NCBI GenBank assembly: GCA_016873405.1
Contig: VGXH01000128.1
Coordinates: 1 to 5,994 of the forward strand
From: a bacterium
Lineage (GTDB): Bacteria > Krumholzibacteriota > Krumholzibacteria > LZORAL124-64-63
Length of the DNA stretch: 5,994 nucleotides
Direction: 5' to 3'
In this document: piece by piece, positions 1 to 5,966 of the stretch
Layout: the number at the start of each line of letters is the position of its first letter
How positions within the stretch are numbered: the first letter of the stretch is position 1
Notes under the pieces: generated by a model
What the model was told of the DNA's origin: nothing
Seen by the model: only the letters and a program-made list of their open reading frames with translations
Database searches by the model: none
Made by a program: the position numbers and the translations under genes

Positions 1-210
1 CAGGCTGTGGCGGTAGGCCACCTTCTCCACGAACGGCACCAGGATGTGGAAGCCGGCGTGGATGGTCTTGCGGTACTTGCCCAGGTACTCCACCACGAAG
101 GCCGACTGCTGCGGCACGACGATCGCGGTGCGCGCGATCACGATCAGCACCAGCAGAACGACGGCTCCCACCGCGATCATCGTCGGCATGTTCTCCCCCC
201 CGAAGTTCAT
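1..210 (-). CDS. qmcA: SPFH-domain membrane protein, paraslipin/QmcA-like (partial, N-terminal 70 aa)
   Basis: This is the first 70 codons of a gene that leaves the window at base 1. The translation opens with a short polar stretch, then a hydrophobic segment (about residues 11-28), then VPQQSAFVVEYLGKY, a KTIHAGFHILVPF stretch and YRHSL. This is the usual start of stomatin/paraslipin proteins such as E. coli QmcA, which are membrane-anchored and form oligomeric rings in membrane microdomains. The chosen ATG (208-210) overlaps the stop codon of the upstream nfeD gene as ATGA. A GAGGAG ribosome site lies 7 bases before it, which suggests translational coupling. Met8 (187-189) and Met11 are possible later starts, since E. 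coli QmcA begins nearer its membrane segment. The family call is secure. The exact subfamily is inferred because most of the SPFH domain is missing. Confidence 0.88.
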   Translation of the reverse strand, partial: MNFGGENMPTMIAVGAVVLLVLIVIARTAIVVPQQSAFVVEYLGKYRKTIHAGFHILVPFVEKVAYRHSL

Positions 211-638
211 GACTCGCTCCTCACGTGCAGCGTGAGCCCCTCCACCTTCGTGACGACGCAGCGGCCGCCGGCCGGCAGGTCGTCGGTTCCCCCGTTGACC
301 GCGTCCCACTCCGAGCCCCGCAGCGCGATGCGGCCCCGGCCGCCGGCATCGATCCCGCCGCAGGCGGTGCCGGTCTCGCCCTCCAGTTCCGGAGGCAGTT
401 CGCGGTCCACGCGCGAGAGGCTGCGCTTCCAGCGCCGCCGGTAGATCGCCAGCCCGGCCACGGCCAGCACGGCGTACAGCAGCCACTGCGCCCAGACCGG
501 CAACTCGACGCCGGCCAGGACCAGGCCGCCGAGCACGAGTCCCGCCAGTCCGAAGAAAACCAGATAGAAATCGGCGGCGATGATGACCTCGGCCGCCAGC
601 AACACGGCGCCGAGCGCGATCCAGAACCACCAGGCCAT
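207..638 (-). CDS. nfeD: NfeD-family membrane protein, short form
   Basis: A 143-aa protein with three predicted membrane segments (about residues 3-21, 24-44 and 48-66). A basic stretch (YRRRWKR, 66-72) follows, then a soluble C-terminal domain (about 88-140). That domain carries GETGTA, a GGRGRI turn, GSEWDAV and a closing VEGLTLHV strand, which is the pattern of the NfeD OB-fold. The ClpP-like protease domain of long NfeD proteins is absent, so this is the short type, like E. coli YbbJ. In that family the protein is encoded next to, and thought to act with, an SPFH protein in membrane quality control. That is the arrangement here, because the next gene starts inside this gene's stop codon. 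The ATG at 636-638 follows an AAGGGG site at a spacing of about 6. A promoter-like sequence lies just upstream, so the pair is probably its own operon. Confidence 0.9.
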   Translation of the reverse strand: MAWWFWIALGAVLLAAEVIIAADFYLVFFGLAGLVLGGLVLAGVELPVWAQWLLYAVLAVAGLAIYRRRWKRSLSRVDRELPPELEGETGTACGGIDAGGRGRIALRGSEWDAVNGGTDDLPAGGRCVVTKVEGLTLHVRSES

Positions 639-673
639 CGTGTCCCCTTCCCGTCGCAGGCGTCCCCGGCGCG

Positions 674-703
674 ATGCTACGCCCGCCGGCGCCGATGCGT
701 CAA
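674..703 (-). promoter_or_regulatory. Predicted sigma70-type promoter for nfeD-SPFH
   Basis: On the minus strand, TTGACG (698-703) is followed after 18 bases by TAGCAT (674-679). These match the -35 consensus at 5 of 6 positions and the -10 consensus at 4 of 6. Transcription would start near 667, leaving a leader of roughly 30 bases before the nfeD ATG. The motif lies in the 94-bp gap after the acyl ligase stop codon. No hairpin with a T-run was seen between the ligase and this site, so read-through from the upstream operon remains possible. Confidence 0.6.
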
Positions 704-732
704 CCGGTGGCGTTACCCGGGCGGAGATCGGG

Positions 733-2277
733 CTATTCGGGCCGCGAGGCGGCGTCGCGCAGTGCGGCCTTGAGGATCTTGCCCGAGGAGTTGCGCGGCA
801 GGGCGGGTGTGAAGCGGACGCGGCGGGGCACCTTGTAGGCGGCCAGCTCCGCGGCGCAGTGGCGCTGGAGCAGCTTCTCGTCGGCGAACGACGGGTCGCG
901 AGGCACGACCCAGGCTTCGATCGCCTCTCCCAGCAACTCGTCGGGCACGCCGATGACGCAGGCCTCGACGACCGCGGGATGGCGCAGCAGCGCCGCCTCG
1001 ATCTCGAGGGAACCGACCCGGTTGGCCCCGGTCTTGATCATGTTGCGCAGGCGATCGACGACGAACAGGAAGCCCTCCTCGTCGCGATAGGCGAGATCGC
1101 CGGTGTGCAGCCCGTCGGGCCCGAGCACGGCAGCCGTCTCGTCCGGCGCGTTCCAGTAGCCCCGCATGAGATTGGGGCCGGCGGCGACGATCTCGCCCGG
1201 CTCGCGGATGTCGCATTCGCTCCCGTCGGGGCGCCGCACGGTCAGGGTGACACCCGGTATCGCCCGGCCGATCGATCCGTACTTGTCCGGCAAGCGGTCC
1301 GGGGGGACGGTCGCGAGGCGGGCCGACGCCTCCGTCTGCCCGTACATGATGTGCACGGCGATGCGGGCCGGCAGGGCCTCGCGGATGCGGCGCGCGAGAT
1401 CGGGCGACATGGCGCCGCCGGCCTGCGTGAGGTAGCGCAGATGCGCGTGCGGACGCTCCAGGAAGTCGGTCCTTGCGCAGAGGATCGCGTAGTGGCTCGG
1501 CACGCCGGAGAACCCGGTGCAGCGTTCCTCCTCCAGCGTCGTCAGCACCTCCTGCGGGAAGGCGAAGCGGTTGTCGATGACGACGCGCCCGCCGCAGTGC
1601 ACGTGCGTCAGGAGCAGCGAGTTGCCGAAGCTGTAATGGAACGGCAGGACGCAGCCGACGCTGTCGTCCGCGCCGAGCCGGAGGTAGTCCAGGATCTGCC
1701 GCGTGTTCGCCACCAGGTTGGCGTGACTCAGCATGACGCCCCGCGGAGCGCCCGTCGAGCCGCTCGTGTACAGGATCAGCGCCAGGTCGTCGGGGCCGGC
1801 CTCGCCGGCGCCGGACGCGGGAGCCGTCGCCAGCGCCGCCGACGCGCGCAGGAACGACGCGCCGCCGATGGGCGCAGGCGCCGCGCCCGCGCCGTCCAGC
1901 ACGACCAGACGCAGGTCGGGGCATTCCGCCGTGAAGCGCGCCGGCTCCGGCACCTGCCGGTCCCGCGACCAGAGAGCCACCGCGCCGCTGTCCCGCAGCA
2001 GGTCCCGTTGCGTCCCGGCGCCGTTGGCGTGGTTGAGGGCCACGCAGCAGGCTCCCGCCCGCAGGATGCCGAAGAAGGCCGCCACGTACTGCGGCGAGTT
2101 CTCCAGCAGCAGCGCGACCCGGTCGCCTCTGCGCACGCCGGCCTCGCGGAGGCAGCCCGCCACCCGGGCCGATTCGTCCGCCAGGCCGGCGTAGTTCACG
2201 TGGCGCCCCTCGTGGGTCAGGGCGATGGCGTCGGGCGCTCGCCCGGCGGCCTCCAGCAGCATGCCGTGGACGGTCAT
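733..2277 (-). CDS. AMP-forming acyl ligase (class I adenylate-forming, acyl-CoA/acyl-ACP synthetase-like)
   Basis: A 514-aa ANL-superfamily enzyme that should activate a carboxylic acid as acyl-AMP and pass it to a thiol. Visible core motifs in order are the phosphate loop YTSGSTGAPRGVM (170-182), YGQTEAS (312-318), TGD (392-394), the hinge region DRLRNMIKTGANRV (408-421) and NSSGK (496-500). Lys500 is the expected catalytic lysine. The length is normal for a stand-alone ligase, and there is no fused carrier domain. The family usually has GR at the hinge and a Pro two residues before EIE. Here these are DR and Ser (423), and the loop Lys is Arg (179). The ATG at 2275-2277 follows a GGGAGGG site. 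Because an acyl carrier protein gene lies two genes upstream, the thiol acceptor is plausibly that carrier rather than CoA (inference). The substrate cannot be read from the sequence. Confidence 0.9.
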   Translation of the reverse strand: MTVHGMLLEAAGRAPDAIALTHEGRHVNYAGLADESARVAGCLREAGVRRGDRVALLLENSPQYVAAFFGILRAGACCVALNHANGAGTQRDLLRDSGAVALWSRDRQVPEPARFTAECPDLRLVVLDGAGAAPAPIGGASFLRASAALATAPASGAGEAGPDDLALILYTSGSTGAPRGVMLSHANLVANTRQILDYLRLGADDSVGCVLPFHYSFGNSLLLTHVHCGGRVVIDNRFAFPQEVLTTLEEERCTGFSGVPSHYAILCARTDFLERPHAHLRYLTQAGGAMSPDLARRIREALPARIAVHIMYGQTEASARLATVPPDRLPDKYGSIGRAIPGVTLTVRRPDGSECDIREPGEIVAAGPNLMRGYWNAPDETAAVLGPDGLHTGDLAYRDEEGFLFVVDRLRNMIKTGANRVGSLEIEAALLRHPAVVEACVIGVPDELLGEAIEAWVVPRDPSFADEKLLQRHCAAELAAYKVPRRVRFTPALPRNSSGKILKAALRDAASRPE

Positions 2278-2286
2278 CGTTCCCTC

Positions 2287-2301
2287 CCCCGCTCCGCGGG
2301 G
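2287..2301 (-). other. GC hairpin abutting the acyl ligase ribosome site
   Basis: On the minus strand CCCCGC-GGA-GCGGGG forms a perfect 6-bp stem with a 3-base loop. It lies in the 46-bp gap between the nadE-like stop codon and the ligase ATG. Its 3' arm runs into the start of the G-rich ribosome site, leaving GAGGG free 4 bases before the ATG. There is no T-run, so it is not a standard terminator. It could tune translation or stabilise an mRNA end. In DNA this GC-rich, chance formation is possible. Confidence 0.4.
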
Positions 2302-2323
2302 TTCCCCTGGCCCCGTCGCCCGC

Positions 2324-3307
2324 CTAGCCTGGACCCGACGCCACCGGCCGCACGAGAACCGGCGGCTCGTGCAGGTAGACGGCGACGGCGCGCTTGCGCT
2401 CGATGTCCCGGTAGACCCGTTCCACCTGCACGGGCTGCAGGTCCAGCGCGGCGGCGGCCTCGGGGGCCGGGACCGCGTGGCTGCGCGCCCACAGCAGCAG
2501 GTCCATCTCGCGATAGGGCAGCGCGAAGTAGAACTCGGTCTGCGTCTGCGGCAGGCTGAAGGTGTCGGTCGTCGGCTCGGCGCCGCAGATCTCCGCCGGC
2601 AGGCCCAGGTGCCGGGCCAGGGCGTAGACCTGGGTCTTGTAGAGATGGGCGATGGGCTTCACGTCGGCGGACCCGTCCCCGTTCTTGACGAAGAAGCCCT
2701 GGTCGTACTCCAAGCGGTTCGGCGTGCCGGCCACGGCGTAGCGCAGCCGGTCGGCGTGGAAGTACTCGAGCGTCTTGCGGATCCTCTGCTTGAAGTTGGT
2801 CGCCGCCACCAGCTCGAGGTACACGTCCGCCGGCAGGCGCACCGTCGATTCCTCGCCCCCGGGAGAGCGCACGACCAGACGCGAGATGTTGACGCGGTCG
2901 GAGTCCAGCAGGTCGCCCGGAAGCACCAGCTTGCTGCGCCAGCCGTCGCCGTAGTCGGGCACCACCCGGCGCACGGCCGCGTCGTAGCGGCGGTAGCAGC
3001 CGATCGCCTCGAGCGCGGGCGCGATGTCCTCGACGGTGTGGGCGACGCCCAGGGCTTCGGCCAGCAGCAGCCCGCGCCGAGTGCTGGCCGAGTCGGAGTG
3101 GCGCTCCGGCATCAGCACGGCCAGCACGCGCCCCGGGCCCAGGGCGCGCGCCGCCAGGGCGCAGGTGACCGAGCTGTCGATGCCGCCGCTCACGCCGACA
3201 ACGAGGCCGCGGCAGTGCAGGCGCTGCTGCACGATGTCGCGCAACCGCTCGCCGACTTCGCGCGCTTCCCGCTCCAGATCCAGGTCCAGGACGTTGCGAT
3301 CGAACAT
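2324..3307 (-). CDS. nadE: NAD synthetase-like ATP pyrophosphatase (ammonia-type NadE family)
   Basis: A 327-aa protein of the N-type ATP pyrophosphatase family. NadE activates the carboxylate of nicotinate adenine dinucleotide as an adenylate and amidates it to NAD+. Visible motifs are the PPi loop SGGIDSS (40-46), MPERHSDSAS (66-75), NFKQRIRKTLEYF (171-183) and GTPNRLEYDQGFFVKNGDGS (194-213), followed by DVKPIAHLYKTQV. There is no N-terminal glutaminase domain, so ammonia must come from elsewhere. It differs from ordinary short NadE (about 275 aa) by an extra stretch of about 50 residues (roughly 108-165). At the C-terminal substrate region it has PTTDTF (245-250) and QTQTEFYFALPY (254-265), where classical enzymes have a PSADL- and DE-rich motif. 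The ATG at 3305-3307 follows a GGGGAGGA site. The operon context suggests a specialised paralogue, but true NAD synthesis is not excluded. Confidence 0.85.
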   Translation of the reverse strand: MFDRNVLDLDLEREAREVGERLRDIVQQRLHCRGLVVGVSGGIDSSVTCALAARALGPGRVLAVLMPERHSDSASTRRGLLLAEALGVAHTVEDIAPALEAIGCYRRYDAAVRRVVPDYGDGWRSKLVLPGDLLDSDRVNISRLVVRSPGGEESTVRLPADVYLELVAATNFKQRIRKTLEYFHADRLRYAVAGTPNRLEYDQGFFVKNGDGSADVKPIAHLYKTQVYALARHLGLPAEICGAEPTTDTFSLPQTQTEFYFALPYREMDLLLWARSHAVPAPEAAAALDLQPVQVERVYRDIERKRAVAVYLHEPPVLVRPVASGPG

Positions 3308-3321
3308 GGCGTTCCTCCCCT

Positions 3322-3333
3322 CCGCTCGCGCGG
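3322..3333 (-). other. Small hairpin with GCGA tetraloop before the nadE-like ribosome site
   Basis: On the minus strand CCGC-GCGA-GCGG can fold into a 4-bp stem closed by a GNRA-type loop. It lies in the 39-bp gap between the carrier protein stop codon and the nadE-like start, just 5' of the GGAGGGGAGG ribosome site. The stem is short and could be due to base composition. It is listed because the next gap in the operon has a hairpin in the same place. Confidence 0.3.
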
Positions 3334-3346
3334 TCGCCCCGGCGGT

Positions 3347-3601
3347 TCAGGCCGCTGCCGCGCGTCTGCGCTCGACATAGGCGACCAGGTTATCCACCGA
3401 ATCGAGATTCCGCGGCACCAGGTCGGCGTCGGGCACCGACAGCCCCAGTCGCGACTCGAGGAACGCGACCAGTTCGAGGACCCCGAGCGAATCCATGATC
3501 CCGTTGTCGAGCAGGGAGAGGTCGTCCCCCGTGAGGCGGGCTTCATCCCCGAACAGGAAGTTCCCGACGATGAACTCGCGAATCGTCGCCTTCAACTCCA
3601 T
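3347..3601 (-). CDS. Acyl carrier protein (phosphopantetheine-binding)
   Basis: An 84-aa acidic protein with the size and layout of a stand-alone acyl/peptidyl carrier. The attachment motif is MDSLG (36-40), with Ser38 as the expected 4'-phosphopantetheine site. It is followed by a helix-II sequence, VLELVAFLESRLGL, and a later DLVPRNLDSVDNLVAYV stretch. From memory, similar stand-alone carriers with a DS-G-VLELVAFLE helix occur beside AsnB-type amidotransferases and AMP-ligases. They are distinct from the fatty-acid carrier AcpP, whose motif is DSLDTVE. The start at 3599-3601 is chosen because an AAGGAG site lies 7 bases upstream and the protein then begins at the usual point before helix I. 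The frame stays open further upstream, but that part lies inside the amidotransferase gene. The gene overlaps the end of that gene by 10 bases. The C-terminus ends in an Arg/Ala run. Confidence 0.92.
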   Translation of the reverse strand: MELKATIREFIVGNFLFGDEARLTGDDLSLLDNGIMDSLGVLELVAFLESRLGLSVPDADLVPRNLDSVDNLVAYVERRRAAAA

Positions 3602-5628
3602 GATGCGGCTCCTTGTCCCTCCATCATCCAGACCAGAGTTCCCGGCTCCAGCCGCGCCCGCGCGGCCCGCGCGGCGAAGCCGGACCCGAATTCGTGCTGA
3701 AGCAGGCGGCCGCTGAGGACCGCGCTGAACGCCGAGTCGTCGCGCTGGCCGAGCCCGCGGCCGCCGGTTTCCCATTTGCGCACCAGCGCGGTGACGCGGT
3801 CCCGGTCCCACAGCTCCCAACCGGGACCGTCCGCCAGGAGGCACTCCCGGACCAGGGCGCGCCCGGCCGCGCCGGTGAACGACAGGCTGCCGGGAGCGCG
3901 ATAGGGATGTTTGCGACGCGCGCGGACCGCGGCCGGGACCAGATCCTCGGCCGCGCTGCGCAGGAGCGCCTTCTCGGTGAGGTTGGGCAGCTTGACGGAG
4001 ACCGGGATCCGCGCCGCGAACTCGACCAGCTCGTGGTCGAGGTACGGGAAGCGCCCCTCGACCGACCGGGCCATCAGCATGCGGTCGCCCTGCGCCGCCA
4101 GCAGGTACCCGGACAGGAAGACGGCCATCTCGAGGTATTGGCAGCGGGCCACCGGACCCCAGCCGGCGAAGGCGGGCGGCAACGACGCCAGCAGTCGGGT
4201 CTCGGCGGCGTCTGCGACGATGCTCTGCCGGAGTTCCGCGGCCAGGAAGCCGTCGGCGCCGTTGCGCCAGCGCGGCCGGTGCGAATAGAGGGGATCGTCC
4301 GTCCGCGTCAGCTCGTGCCCGTAGAAGGCACGCAGCATGGCCGGCGGCGGCGCCGCCTGGAACGCGTGCAGGCGGGCCAGCAGGGCCGGACGCGCCACCG
4401 AGTCCGGCCGGCGGCTCCAGAAAGCCCGCAGCTTGGCTTCGCGATGGATGTCGTACCCGACGAACACTTCGTCGGCGCCCTCGCCGGTCAGGACGACGCG
4501 GCAGTCCCGCGCGTGCACGGCTCCGCTGAGCGCCAGCAGGGGCGCCGGGGCCGTGCGCGGCAGCGGGGTCTCGGCGTGCCAGGTCGCTTCACGGACGTGC
4601 GCGACGATCAGGTCGGCGTCGGCGACGATGCCGTGGTGATCCACGCCCAGGTGCTCGACCATGAGCGTCTGCCATTCCCGTTCGTCGAAGCCGTCGGCCT
4701 CGAAGCCGAGTCCGTAGGTGCAGAGGCGATCGCCGGTTCGGCGGCGGGCCAGCGCAGCCACGACCGACGAATCCAGGCCGCCGGAGAGGTACGAGGCCAC
4801 CGGCACGTCCGCGCGCAGGCGCAGCGCGACCGCCTGCGCGAGCCGCTCGCGCAGTTCGGCGACCAGGTCGCGCCGTTCGCCCGCCGGCACGAAGCGCCGG
4901 TCCTCGGCCGCCGGCAGGAACGACGGCGCCCAGTACCGGTGCGCCTCCAGGCAGGCGGGCAGGGCGCCGGCGGCCGCGGCGGCGGGCCGGCCCGGCCGCG
5001 CCAGCGCCCAGTGACCGGCCGGCAGCTGCGCCACGCCGCGAAAGCACGAGGCCGGCGCGATGTTCGCCCAATAGGTCAGCACTTCGGCCAGCCCGGACGG
5101 GTCGGGCTCAAGGACGAAGCCCGGAAAGCCCCCGAGCGCCTTTGCTTCCGAGGCGAACAGGAGGCGCCCGGCGTGCGTGGCGACGAACAGCGGACAGATG
5201 CCGAACCGGTCGCGGGCCAGGAAGAGCTCCTGGCGCGCGGGATCCCAGATCGCGAACGCGAACTGCCCGTTGAAGCGGTCGACGCAGCGGGGACCCCAGG
5301 CGAGCCAGGCGCTGAGGACGACCTCGGTGTCGCTCTGCGTGCGGAAGACATGGCCCAGAGCCTCGAGCTCGCGGCGCAATTCGAGGTAGTTGAAGACCTC
5401 GCCGTTGTAGACGATGCGGCAGCGTCCGTCGCCCGCGGTCATCGGCTGCGCCCCGGCCGCCGGATCGATGATCGCCAGCCGGGCGTGCCCGAGGAACACC
5501 CGGTCGTCGCGCCAGGCGCCGAAGCCGTCGGGGCCGCGATGGCGCAGCAGCCCGATCATGCCCTCGGGCGCCCCGGCCGGCAGTTCGAGGCGCCCGTCCA
5601 GCGCCAGGACCCCGCACACGCCGCACAT
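3592..5628 (-). CDS. asnB: Glutamine-hydrolysing asparagine synthetase-type amidotransferase
   Basis: A 678-aa two-domain enzyme. The N-terminal class II glutaminase domain begins MCGVCG, with Cys2 as the nucleophile after Met removal. It shows RHRGPDG (29-35), Arg50, YNGEVFN (74-80) and SDTE (99-102). An Ala-rich linker (about 211-228) leads to the ATP-pyrophosphatase synthase domain, with SGGLDSS (282-288), GEGADEVF (382-389), GDRMLMA (514-520), EGRFPYLD (524-531) and RRKHPYRAP (571-579). In this family glutamine-derived ammonia travels through a channel to an adenylated carboxylate. The PYRAP motif, as remembered, marks AsnB relatives found in polysaccharide and secondary-metabolite loci more than housekeeping AsnB. 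The start at 5626-5628 is forced by the need for Cys2, so the upstream open frame is discarded. As the first gene of a four-gene set with a carrier protein, its substrate may not be free aspartate (inference). Confidence 0.93.
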   Translation of the reverse strand: MCGVCGVLALDGRLELPAGAPEGMIGLLRHRGPDGFGAWRDDRVFLGHARLAIIDPAAGAQPMTAGDGRCRIVYNGEVFNYLELRRELEALGHVFRTQSDTEVVLSAWLAWGPRCVDRFNGQFAFAIWDPARQELFLARDRFGICPLFVATHAGRLLFASEAKALGGFPGFVLEPDPSGLAEVLTYWANIAPASCFRGVAQLPAGHWALARPGRPAAAAAGALPACLEAHRYWAPSFLPAAEDRRFVPAGERRDLVAELRERLAQAVALRLRADVPVASYLSGGLDSSVVAALARRRTGDRLCTYGLGFEADGFDEREWQTLMVEHLGVDHHGIVADADLIVAHVREATWHAETPLPRTAPAPLLALSGAVHARDCRVVLTGEGADEVFVGYDIHREAKLRAFWSRRPDSVARPALLARLHAFQAAPPPAMLRAFYGHELTRTDDPLYSHRPRWRNGADGFLAAELRQSIVADAAETRLLASLPPAFAGWGPVARCQYLEMAVFLSGYLLAAQGDRMLMARSVEGRFPYLDHELVEFAARIPVSVKLPNLTEKALLRSAAEDLVPAAVRARRKHPYRAPGSLSFTGAAGRALVRECLLADGPGWELWDRDRVTALVRKWETGGRGLGQRDDSAFSAVLSGRLLQHEFGSGFAARAARARLEPGTLVWMMEGQGAASWS
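3609..3614 (-). promoter_or_regulatory. Ribosome binding site of the carrier protein, inside asnB
   Basis: AAGGAG on the minus strand lies 7 bases before the carrier protein ATG and within the last codons of the amidotransferase gene. It fixes the carrier start at 3601 and shows that ribosomes ending asnB pass directly over the next start. Confidence 0.7.
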
Positions 5629-5633
5629 GACGA

Positions 5634-5642
5634 TCACCTCCC
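5634..5642 (-). promoter_or_regulatory. Ribosome binding site of asnB
   Basis: GGGAGGTGA on the minus strand lies 5 bases before the ATG that gives an N-terminal Met-Cys. It is nearly a full match to the anti-Shine-Dalgarno sequence and supports this start over the in-frame GTG two codons-plus upstream, which lies inside the site itself. Confidence 0.75.
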
Positions 5643-5750
5643 GCCGCGCGCATCCGGCGCGATGGCTTCCGCGGCGGACCGAGGCCCGCCGGCGCCGGGC
5701 AGGCCTCGGCCCGAAACGCGTTGCCGTTACTCGGCTTTCATCGACCCGCC

Positions 5751-5808
5751 GGCCGGCGCCTTGAGCCCGGGCTGCCGGGACCGGGCGCGCCTGATGCGGG
5801 CGCCGGCC
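5751..5808. repeat. Inverted repeat, 10-bp arms, 38-bp spacer
   Basis: GGCCGGCGCC (5751-5760) is the exact reverse complement of GGCGCCGGCC (5799-5808). It sits between the two divergent genes and upstream of the plus-strand promoter-like element. It could be a binding site for a dimeric regulator or a long-loop hairpin. The arms are pure G/C and contain the palindrome GGCGCC, so chance is a serious alternative. Confidence 0.3.
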
Positions 5809-5828
5809 CCGGGGGACGTCGATCCGGG

Positions 5829-5858
5829 TTGCCGCCGCAGCCGGCCCGCTGCTACCAT
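5829..5858 (+). promoter_or_regulatory. Predicted sigma70-type promoter for the right-hand gene
   Basis: TTGCCG (5829-5834) and TACCAT (5853-5858) are separated by 18 bases, each matching the consensus at 4 of 6 positions. The layout is the same as that of the nfeD promoter in this window (TTGACG, 18 bases, TAGCAT), which raises confidence in both. Transcription would start near 5865 and give a leader of about 100 bases. Confidence 0.5.
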
Positions 5859-5887
5859 CACCGACGATCGGCGCGCCGCGACCGACA

Positions 5888-5905
5888 GCCCCCGGGCGCG
5901 GGGGC
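5888..5905 (+). other. GC hairpin in the leader of the right-hand gene
   Basis: GCCCCCG-GGCG-CGGGGGC forms a perfect 7-bp stem with a 4-base loop. It lies between the predicted transcription start and the ATG at 5967. It is very stable by base content, but no T-run follows, so it is not a standard intrinsic terminator. A role in leader structure or mRNA stability is possible but unproven. Confidence 0.4.
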
Positions 5906-5966
5906 GCGGGGCGGTCGCCGGCAGGGGCCCGGCGAGTTCCACCGGCCACGTTCCCGGGGAGCGACG

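Larger units (their letters stand above)
5629..5966. other. Divergent intergenic region (338 bp)
   Basis: This stretch separates asnB (minus) from a plus-strand gene starting at 5967. It holds the asnB ribosome site, a plus-strand promoter-like element (5829-5858), a perfect 7-bp hairpin (5888-5905) and a 10-bp inverted repeat (5751-5760 with 5799-5808). Frames open here on both strands, but none has a recognisable product and they look like GC-driven extensions. No clear -35/-10 pair was found for asnB. A promoter unlike sigma70, or one hidden by the GC content, is possible. Confidence 0.6.

Noticed and set aside
639..732. Possible terminator after the acyl ligase
   Set aside because: Only short GC stems without a T-run are visible, and the region instead holds a promoter-like pair.
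580..2559. Long plus-strand open frame (659 aa) opposite the acyl ligase
   Set aside because: It is antisense to a ligase with all core motifs. Its translation is Arg/Ala/Gly/Gln-rich with no recognisable domain, and such frames are common opposite GC-rich genes.
2225..3700. Plus-strand open frame (491 aa) opposite the nadE-like and carrier genes
   Set aside because: It crosses three real minus-strand gene boundaries and has no domain signal.
3602..3844. Upstream extension of the carrier protein frame by 81 codons
   Set aside because: It lies inside asnB, is Arg/Pro/Gly-rich, and the ATG at 3601 has an AAGGAG site at the right distance.
733..5628. Exosortase (XrtA/PEP-CTERM) amidotransferase-ligase cluster
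   Set aside because: Those loci also have an amidotransferase, carrier and AMP-ligase, but no exosortase, PEP-CTERM protein or glycosyltransferase is visible here and the NadE-like gene is extra. Flanking sequence would be needed to revive the idea.
681..5696. Shared 13-mer GCCCGCCGGCGCC at 681-693 and 5684-5696
   Set aside because: The sequence is pure G/C in a roughly 70% GC background, and there is no longer match around it, so chance is likely.
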